Positions 59,150 to 64,000 of a stretch of DNA of 64,000 bases are shown piece by piece. Below the pieces are notes generated by a model. It did no database searches, was not told the DNA's origin, and was given only the letters and a program-made list of their open reading frames with translations. The translations under genes and the position numbers were made by a program. The stretch is taken from NCBI RefSeq assembly GCF_028372415.1, contig NC_092876.1, positions 219,095,528-219,159,527 of the forward strand. Reading direction: 5' to 3'. Every line of letters begins with the position of its first letter. Positions within the stretch are counted from its first letter, which is position 1. The DNA is from Notamacropus eugenii (lineage: Eukaryota; Chordata; Mammalia; Diprotodontia; Macropodidae).

Positions 59150-62100
59150 CCAATTCTGCTATTTATTTGAAGTCATATAATGCACAGTATTTTGAGACAT
59201 TATATTAGGATAATTCAGGACGGAATATAAGTACATGGTATTCTGGTGTCCTAAGAAGTTGATTTTTAAAAAACTTTCCTAAAAATTAAGAAAGGGAAAA
59301 GTTTTCCTGATGAGGTAAATTGTAAAAGTATCCATTTATTTTATTTCATTTACAGTGAAGAAGGCATACTAAACACTTATTGGATAGTACAGTTACTTGG
59401 CTCTCATTCAAAGCATGAGCCCAAATCTTGGTCACATATAAGACAGACAGGGATCCCATCAGCTATTTCTATTTTCTGCATCACTAGAGTAATGGATGTC
59501 CAGTAAGCCAGGTAATATTTACTGGACATTCACTGTGTGTACACAACACAGTTCTAGTTAGTCATGAAAGAAATAGAAATAAATAGCAAATATGGCTCCT
59601 GTCAATAAGAAGAAATAACTAATATAAGGAAATACCAAGATAGGAACTGCATCGATGATTTTTAGGGAACTCCCTGGATGAGGAAATTTCCTCAACCAAT
59701 CAGGCTGGCACCTATGTGGTCCAGAGCAACGCAAGAATAAATGACTTGCTCCTGGTTAGAGCGAGGATTTGAAATCTTCCTGGTTGGGCGGTCAGCTTTC
59801 TCTTCACCGAACTATACTGTGTCCTTCTATATATTTATATGTATGCTATGTGCATATAGCTATATTCATACATTGTTTCTTAAAGTTCAAATTTTGAATG
59901 TAAGCCTTTTCATTTTTAAATGTTAAAAACTTAGGTTAGAACATACACCTATGGAGTTAGAAGGGATTTTAGAGATCATTTAGCCCAAATCCTTTAGGTT
60001 ATAGATGTAGAAACAACCTCAAAGTGGTGAAAGGGCATGCCTCATATCCAACTTCATTGAGTTACTGTTAGACCTTGGATGAGAACACAGGTTTCCTTCC
60101 TTCTAGTCTAGTACCTTGAGTAATTTATACAGCAGGTCTGATAGAAACAATCTGTGAATGGTATGGTAATGAGTGATGATCCTAAGCAATTAATATTCAT
60201 TGTGCTATGTGCTAGAGGTTCTGGGAACTAGCAAGAAAACAAACACCATTCCTATCTTAAAGGACAACACCGTCTAAGGAGCTGAAGTGGCTAAATTCTG
60301 CTAATCCCAGGAGAGGGTTTGGGTTCTTTGTCTAGAGTCATCATTTTCCATTTAACACAAGATTATGCCAAAGTTTGTAATGCAGTTGTTCTCAATGTTT
60401 ACCAATTTGAGTTTTTAAATGACAAAGTATTTCTACTCTATCTGTAACCCAAGCTATCACATTTTATAAAAGTCCATAAGGACTCATAAAGTCCTTGTAT
60501 ATCTCTCACAGTAAATGCCCATCAGTTGGCTAAGGTCCATTAATGATCTGCAGATTAGTAGGTTGTATTTGCCTTTACCCTTCTGCTCTCAGCCTAACAA
60601 TTTGCCTATTAAATGACTGTTGTCTTCATTGTCTCTTAACAAAGGGATAAATAGCGTGTATATTTATTCTTGTTTTCACAGATTTTTTTCCAATGCGTTT
60701 TTCACAGACTAAGAACTCTTTATGGAGCATTTGAATACAATAATCAGCTAAGAATATTAAAGGTAGCACAAGGCCAACCCTAACAAGAGTGGTTCTTTAC
60801 ATTCCCTTCAGCAGCCCTTTACTTGAGATTAATTGAGTGTTGACAACTACCAGTCCTAAGTAAGGACTGTTGGAGTACTGGAGTAATGGGACCTTTGTGA
60901 GGATCAATTTGCATTTGTTAGCTGCAACTCCCAGCCCACATCTCATACATAACACAATAGCTATCAATCTCAGAGTCATAGAACACCAGACCTAGAAGAC
61001 ATCTTATAGATCATCTAGACCAGGGGTGGGGAACCTATGGCCTCAGGGCCCCTTGTAGCCTTCTAGGTCCTCAAGTGCAGCCCGGAATCCAAACTTCACA
61101 GAACAAATTCCCTTAATAAACGGATTTGTTCTGTAAAATTGGGACTCAATCAAAAGGTTGCACCCGAGGACCTAGAGGGACACATGTGGCCCTCTGCAGG
61201 TTCCCCACCCTTGATCTGGACCAGTCTCCTCATTTTCCAGATGTGAAGGCTGAGGTCCACCAAGACTTGCACAAGGCTACACAGTGTACTAGTGGTAGAA
61301 TCTGGTCTATAATAAAAAACACATCCTAATTTTTAGGAAGATGTCCACCTTCAATGGACTGGATCTGTATAAGACTATCTTTTAAGTATTAGTGAATAAA
61401 TTTGAGTTGAATAAAATAAATGGCAAACTTTCTACCATATGAGTTTGACCAGGTATGATCCTACCCTTTGGCACATGACAGATTGCTCCTTGCAGAGGTG
61501 TTTCACAGTCTGTACGCCTCCAACGTCCATTAAGAGCCACAAATGTACATGCACCCACAGCTGATGACGCTTCATCTTCCCAGTAAGTGAAGTATGGCTT
61601 GGTACCATCTGACCACTCGAAATTAAGACCATTCTACAGAGGAAAATTTATTTAGAATAGGTGATTTTAATATTTTTTGCATGTCTTGAACCCCCTTTGG
61701 CTATCTGGGGAAATGTATTACAAAAATATATAGGGTTAAAAAAATTAATTATATTAAACTAAAAATGTTAAAAAAATGTTAAAAATAAAATGTTAAAAAA
61801 AAAAAGATTCCCAGACCCCAGGTTAAGTACTCCTGAATTAAAAGTTCCTAGCTGAGATATTGCAGATCCCTGCTTTGGATGATAATGACTTTCTAAGTAA
61901 AGATCCCTTCCAAACTGCATATCACACAGCTAAACTCCAGACCTAATATCCCTATTTCTACTTCTACCCCTCTATTAAGGGATGACAGGATGAAAACCTG
62001 AGAATAAAAAGACATATCCCCTTCTGTATCCTGGTATATCTGCAATTTTCCAATAAACAATCAAAACTGTCTCCAAGTCACAGGACCACAGCACCTACAA

Positions 62101-63017
62101 GTTATATCTCAGTAGTTATTGTTGTTATTATATCCAACATGACTAATACGGAAATATGTTTAATATGACTGTACGTATATAGCCTATATCAGATTGCTTG
62201 CCATCTTGGGAAGAAGGAAGAGGAGGAAGGGGGGGAATTTAGAACTCAAAATTTTATAACAGTAAATGTTGAAAACGAAAAATAAATATTTTAAAAAAAG
62301 AAAATTATGATGCTAGTCTGTCAGTCAGTAAACACTTCAGTTTCTACTATGTGCCAGGTACTATGCTAAGTACTTGATAAGTGCTAAAGAGAATAATCAA
62401 ATTAGGCCTCCAGCTCATCAAAAGGGATCATGATAGGAGACTGTAAAACTGAGTACATAGGTGGGCTAATTCACTAACATGAGGTAAGTATTACTAAATT
62501 CTTCTGGTCACATCAAGTAAGCAGGTGAGTTAAAAATAATGCACCTTTATATAGCTCTTTAGTCTTATTAGCATTTTCCTCACAACTCTATGAGTCAGAA
62601 AGTACAAAAAATATTTGAGTCTCAGTGAGACTGAGTGACTTGCTTATGGTTATACTGAGAGTCAGTGTCAGAGTTGAGATTCATGGCCAGGTTTCCTAAG
62701 TCCAGCTCTTTTCCCATGACCATTTTGCCACCCCACTCAACATTTATGTAAAAATAAACCTAAAACGATTGCACCTACGTCTGAGGTAAAGAGTCCAATC
62801 CAGTGGGCATGTCCTAGTCTGTTGATGATGATGGTGAGGAAGGATTGGTGAAACTGGTCTGTAATACTGACCAATTCTGCTCCACTCTCCATACAGGCTG
62901 TTAAAGCAGCATGCCAAGTCATATTGGCGCTAATTATTTTATAAGTTTTGTTTCCATATTCTAAGGTTTCTGGAATTGGATACATATTGGATGCATTTAT
63001 ATTATGTCCAGAAGGAT
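53453..63017 (-). CDS. PLA2R1: PLA2R1, secretory phospholipase A2 receptor, 3' part (last seven coding exons)
   Basis: The exons, in transcript order, are 62779-63017, 61465-61633, 56703-56843, 55984-56100, 55314-55490, 53854-53880 and 53453-53664, giving 1082 coding bases with no stop before the final TAG. Every intron is GT-AG and every junction keeps phase. The product contains C-type lectin-like domain 7 (motifs HWIGLFTSD, FEWSDGT, GAICHVP), domain 8 (NNCYSFST, FCKKEG, IKDEAEN, VWLNAQFD, WFDGSP, NWGIR, GFICKMET), a short juxtamembrane linker, a transmembrane helix and a tail ending ILISDLERND. As I recall it, the human C-terminus reads closely in parallel. LY75 and MRC1 have different tails, so PLA2R1 is the best identity. 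The family is a type I membrane receptor of about 1460 residues that binds and internalises secretory phospholipases A2. The upstream signal peptide, cysteine-rich, fibronectin II and CTLD1-6 exons lie beyond the window. The frame looks functional. The tail has lost its NPxY-like site (see findings). Confidence 0.95.
53854..53880 (-). CDS. PLA2R1: PLA2R1 27-nt juxtamembrane micro-exon
   Basis: A minus-strand acceptor TTGATTTCAG precedes 53880 and a perfect donor GTAAGT follows 53854. The 27-nt exon is phase 1 to phase 1 and adds nine codons, so the joined reading is KMET-DINNMKPGE-APNHS. The human protein, as I recall it, has a linker of similar length and position between CTLD8 and the membrane, which supports the exon being real. 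Skipping it would keep the frame. It is too short for ORF-based gene calling. Confidence 0.85.
54180..54745 (+). mobile_element. L1 3' end in a PLA2R1 intron, antisense to the gene
   Basis: It contains CATCATTGGGGAATGCTGAA, GAATGAAGTGAGCAGAACCA, AATTGTAAGAACTCTGATGA and a TCTATTAATTAAAAAGATAAA terminus. Confidence 0.8.
55085..55285 (+). repeat. Ancient dispersed repeat next to a PLA2R1 exon
   Basis: It contains GATTAAGCACCTACTGTGTG, TAATCTCAAGGAGCTCGCAG and AAACAGAGGAAAGGCACAAG, the same family as 27915 and 38060. Confidence 0.75.
55314..55490 (-). CDS. PLA2R1: PLA2R1 exon: end of C-type lectin-like domain 8
   Basis: The acceptor is TTTTCCCATAG before 55490 and the donor GTAGGT after 55314. 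The exon is 177 nt, phase 1 to phase 1. It encodes NTITWFDGSPTEHSNWGIRE, then LCFTLRTTDGVWQLFPC and GEKNGFICKMET, with the three C-terminal CTLD cysteines. An old interspersed repeat at about 55085-55285 ends roughly 25 nt from this exon's donor. Confidence 0.94.
55495..55980. other. PLA2R1 intron, nothing recognised
   Basis: Short AT-rich intron between two CTLD8 exons. No repeat is named. Confidence 0.5.
55984..56100 (-). CDS. PLA2R1: PLA2R1 exon: middle of C-type lectin-like domain 8
   Basis: The acceptor is CCTCTACAG before 56100 and the donor is the consensus GTAAGT after 55984. The exon is 117 nt, phase 1 to phase 1. It encodes GANLLTIKDEAENAYLLKEL and then SSIPMVWLNAQFDNNS, the CTLD core helix and strand. 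The split codon at the donor becomes Ser. Confidence 0.94.
56165..56245 (+). mobile_element. L2 LINE terminal fragment in a PLA2R1 intron
   Basis: It contains CACAGTCCTGGCACACAGTT followed by GGTGCTTAATATATTAG. It ends about 65 bases upstream (in gene sense) of the exon at 55984-56100. Confidence 0.65.
56703..56843 (-). CDS. PLA2R1: PLA2R1 exon: start of C-type lectin-like domain 8
   Basis: The acceptor is TTCACAG before 56843. The donor GTAATT after 56703 is weaker than the others in this gene. The exon is 141 nt, phase 1 to phase 1. It encodes YPKLCKETSIPWIKFENNC, YSFSTVINSTSF and AAAQEFCKKE, which are the first cysteines of CTLD8 and one NST sequon. Read-through past the donor meets a stop 13 codons later. 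Confidence 0.93.
57360..57532 (-). mobile_element. hAT-type DNA element, one end only
   Basis: It contains CTATCTGTTTTTGTATACCA, ATAAAACTTTATTTACAATG and the terminus TAGTTTGCCAACCTCTG, matching the GTTTGCCGACCCCTG-type end of an old mammalian hAT element. Confidence 0.6.
57590..57840 (-). mobile_element. L1 3'-UTR fragment, antisense
   Basis: It contains ATAAAACAAGCATTTCTGTA, GATTGCATATGAAACTGCAA and CAAAATTATCATGTAAATTT, parallel to 45185-45490. Confidence 0.75.
57845..58955. other. PLA2R1 intron, one CA microsatellite
   Basis: An AC run lies at 58182-58203. No other repeat or exon is recognised. Confidence 0.45.
59043..59150. repeat. ATCC/ATCT compound tetranucleotide microsatellite
   Basis: About eleven ATCC units pass directly into about fifteen ATCT units. 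Confidence 0.98.
59155..59935. other. PLA2R1 intron, mostly unassigned
   Basis: A worn dispersed-repeat fragment is possible at 59520-59640. No exon is seen. Confidence 0.4.
59940..60120 (-). repeat. THER1/MIR SINE relic
   Basis: It contains GGAGTTAGAAGGGATTTTAG, GATCATTTAGCCCAAATCCT and AACACAGGTTTCCTTCCTTC. Confidence 0.7.
60190..60300 (+). repeat. Ancient dispersed repeat fragment
   Basis: It contains TTCATTGTGCTATGTGCTAG and TCTTAAAGGACAACACCGTC, same type as 27915. Confidence 0.5.
60305..60955. other. PLA2R1 intron, nothing recognised
   Basis: No exon or clear repeat is seen. Confidence 0.4.
60965..61300 (-). repeat. THER1/MIR SINE split by a DNA element
   Basis: The left part (ACACCAGACCTAGAAGACAT, ATAGATCATCTAGAC) and right part (AGTCTCCTCATTTTCCAGAT, AGTGGTAGAATCTGG) form one SINE interrupted at 61021-61213. 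Confidence 0.85.
61021..61213 (+). mobile_element. Palindromic hAT-type MITE with 8-bp target duplication
   Basis: It is 193 bp with ends CAGGGGTGGGGAACC and GGTTCCCCACCCTTG. The flanks ATCTAGAC (61013-61020) and ATCTGGAC (61214-61221) differ at one base. The interior is itself close to an inverted repeat around AACAAATTCCCTTAATAAAC. Confidence 0.9.
61465..61633 (-). CDS. PLA2R1: PLA2R1 exon: second part of C-type lectin-like domain 7
   Basis: The acceptor is CTGTAG before 61633 and the donor GTAGGA after 61465. The exon is 169 nt, phase 0 in and phase 1 out. It encodes NGLNFEWSDGT, then GACTFVALNGRWRRTDCE and GAICHVPK, which is the end of a CTLD fold with three of its conserved cysteines. 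The split last codon joins the next exon to give Glu, reading HVPKETKQLEYPKLC. Confidence 0.93.
62120..62310 (+). mobile_element. L1 3' terminus in a PLA2R1 intron
   Basis: It contains CAACATGACTAATACGGAAA, ATCAGATTGCTTGCCATCTT, AATTTAGAACTCAAAATTTT and an A-rich end. Intact orientation, antisense to PLA2R1. Confidence 0.9.
62320..62410 (+). repeat. Ancient dispersed repeat fragment
   Basis: It contains CAGTAAACACTTCAGTTTCT and ACTATGTGCCAGGTACTATG. Confidence 0.65.
62540..62740 (-). repeat. MIR/Mon-type SINE relic next to a PLA2R1 exon
   Basis: It contains CACCTTTATATAGCTCTTTA, GAGACTGAGTGACTTGCTTA and TTCATGGCCAGGTTTCCTAA. Its end lies about 40 bases from the donor of the CTLD7 exon. Confidence 0.7.
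62779..63017 (-). CDS. PLA2R1: PLA2R1 exon: first part of C-type lectin-like domain 7
   Basis: The acceptor on the minus strand is a pyrimidine-rich tract ending CAG before 63017, and the donor is GTAGGT after 62779. The exon is 239 nt; it begins with the last two bases of a split codon and ends in phase 0. It encodes about 79 residues, including SGHNINASNMYPIPETLEYG, ANMTWHAALTACMESGAEL and SITDQFHQSFL, and ends in the CTLD core HWIGLFTSD. N-glycosylation sequons are visible at NAS, NKT and NMT. Domain numbering is inferred from distance to the transmembrane segment in the eight-CTLD family. Confidence 0.93.
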
Positions 63018-63039
63018 CTGTAACAATAACAAAAATGCC

Positions 63040-63135
63040 ATGTTAGGTCACCAAAGGGGAGAAATGACTTACATTACTAGTTAGTGGCAAAGCCAGGGCT
63101 AAAAACTAGATCCTTTGATTCATCTATTCCAGAAT
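63040..63135 (-). repeat. MIR-type SINE fragment
   Basis: It contains GAAATGACTTACATTACTAG and GTGGCAAAGCCAGGGCTAAA. Confidence 0.55.
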
Positions 63136-63389
63136 TCTTTTTATCATACTAGAATTGATTATTTCATTTCTAGCATGTCTTAGGAATCGATGATACTAGG
63201 TAGTGGATATGTGACAGAACTTTAATAGTTGCCCATTGAATCTTCAGGATAAATGCTGAAATTTTCTGGCAAATTTTCTGTTTTTGAAGACCAGTAACAA
63301 AATCACTACTTGGTGGAATTGTGGGTAGCCTATTTAAACAATTCCCACTGTACAGTGCTTTTAAAAAATATGTAAATTTGCCTTTTTTA

Positions 63390-63560
63390 CAGTGCTGGAC
63401 CCGAAGTCAGGAAGACCTGAGCTCAAATCCTGTCTTAGACACTTACCTAATCTGTATAATCCTAGGTAAGAAAGGTCCTTAATCTTTCAACCTTTGGTCC
63501 CCACTTGTAAAATGGCTTCTAAAGTCCCCTCCCAGCTCTAACTCTGATTTTGGATGAAGG
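63390..63560 (+). repeat. THER1/MIR-type SINE, sense
   Basis: It contains AGTCAGGAAGACCTGAGCTC, AAATCCTGTCTTAGACACTT and CCCTCCCAGCTCTAACTCTG. Confidence 0.75.
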
Positions 63561-63599
63561 AATTTAGAAATCATATGGAGTTCTTGTAGTATAATTCAA

Positions 63600-63840
63600 G
63601 TCCTCAACAAAGCAGAATTAAAGGATCGTGGATTTAGAAGGGACGTTAGCAGTCATTAAGACCAAATACCCCTGCCATCTCCACTCCTTTTTTTTTTTTT
63701 ACAGATGAGGAAACTGAGGCATTGAGAGACTAAGTGACTTGTTCAGTGTCAAAAATCTAGTAAGTATCTGAGGCAGAATTTGAAAGTAGATCTTCTGGAA
63801 TACAAGTTCATCCTTTATCTATTAATCCATTCTGGCTCAT
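63600..63840 (-). repeat. THER1/MIR SINE, antisense
   Basis: It contains TTAGAAGGGACGTTAGCAGT, ACAGATGAGGAAACTGAGGC, TAAGTGACTTGTTCAGTGTC and TAGTAAGTATCTGAGGCAGA. Confidence 0.85.
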
Positions 63841-64000
63841 GTTCAATACCTTCTAAAAGCTTTTTGGGCTGTAACTGAAGAGAAAACACATCTTTTCTTT
63901 ATTTTGTAGCCTATTAGCCCCTTGGGATAGTTTGATGTCTTTAGCAAATGCTTCAGATTCCAGAAAGACTCTACTAAGTCACAGCTTTAATGACATTACA

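Noticed and set aside
59043..59150. Short-period repeat considered as a CRISPR-like or satellite array
   Set aside because: It is a four-base microsatellite with no spacers.
61432..61632. 66-codon minus-strand ORF starting MVLISSGQMV
   Set aside because: It is a shifted frame of the PLA2R1 CTLD7 exon; the correct frame reads NGLNFEWSDGT.
53453..63017. Assignment to LY75 or MRC1 rather than PLA2R1
   Set aside because: The tail block NGGFFRR...ILISDLE and the linker and CTLD8 motifs fit PLA2R1; the other family members end differently.
1..64000. tRNA, rRNA, snRNA genes, CpG islands or a prokaryotic-type system
   Set aside because: None was seen by eye. tRNA-like text is confined to tRNA-derived SINEs.

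Overview
This is a gene-poor stretch of AT-rich vertebrate chromosomal DNA, most likely from a marsupial. The evidence for that is the repeats: several copies of a tRNA-derived SINE with the MAR1/WALLSI-type body and tail, WSINE1-type SINEs, THER1/MIR, and marsupial-style L1 3' ends, together with RTE, L2 and CR1/L3 LINE relics. I cannot name the species from the sequence. I saw no bacterial-type operon, no CRISPR array, no tRNA or rRNA gene and no CpG island. Repeat families are named from remembered consensus features, not from a database search.

The one recognisable functional gene is on the minus strand at 53453-63017: the last seven coding exons of PLA2R1, the M-type secretory phospholipase A2 receptor of the mannose-receptor family. 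All seven exons join in phase with GT-AG introns. They encode the two membrane-proximal C-type lectin-like domains (7 and 8 by comparison with the eight-domain family), a 27-nt juxtamembrane micro-exon, the transmembrane helix and the cytoplasmic tail. The 5' part of the gene lies beyond 64000.

Positions 1-53400 lie downstream of PLA2R1. In human the next gene in this direction is LY75, in the same orientation, but I found no LY75 exon or promoter here. From left to right this flank holds: an AT-rich possible LINE relic (1-1280); a 220-codon minus-strand ORF with a TATA-like box and a poly(A) signal (1284-1946); an unassigned, internally repeated block (2030-4950); a broken L1 (7690-10880); a Tigger1-like internally deleted DNA transposon and a possible second terminal-inverted-repeat element (11959-13530); an L1 3' half carrying a SINE (14030-15450); two LTR-like relics (about 16830-17880 and 19160-19650); CR1/L3 LINE tails (20370-21060, 33060-34010); L2 tails with many SINEs (24-31 kb); two related hAT-type elements (31.2 and 32.2 kb); a SINE-in-SINE insertion (34883-35401); RTE relics (38.5-40.1 and 46.7-47.5 kb); opposed L1 3' ends (45-46 kb) and an SLC25A3 processed pseudogene (46213-46660). 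Microsatellites are frequent, the largest being a TTCC tract of about 230 bp.

I found no convincing new biological system. The observations I would check first are the PLA2R1 tail, where the family's NPxY-type endocytosis site reads SVPY; the unexplained 220-codon ORF; the Tigger1-like element in a marsupial context; and a 136-bp unit present twice 2 kb apart, once inside an L2.
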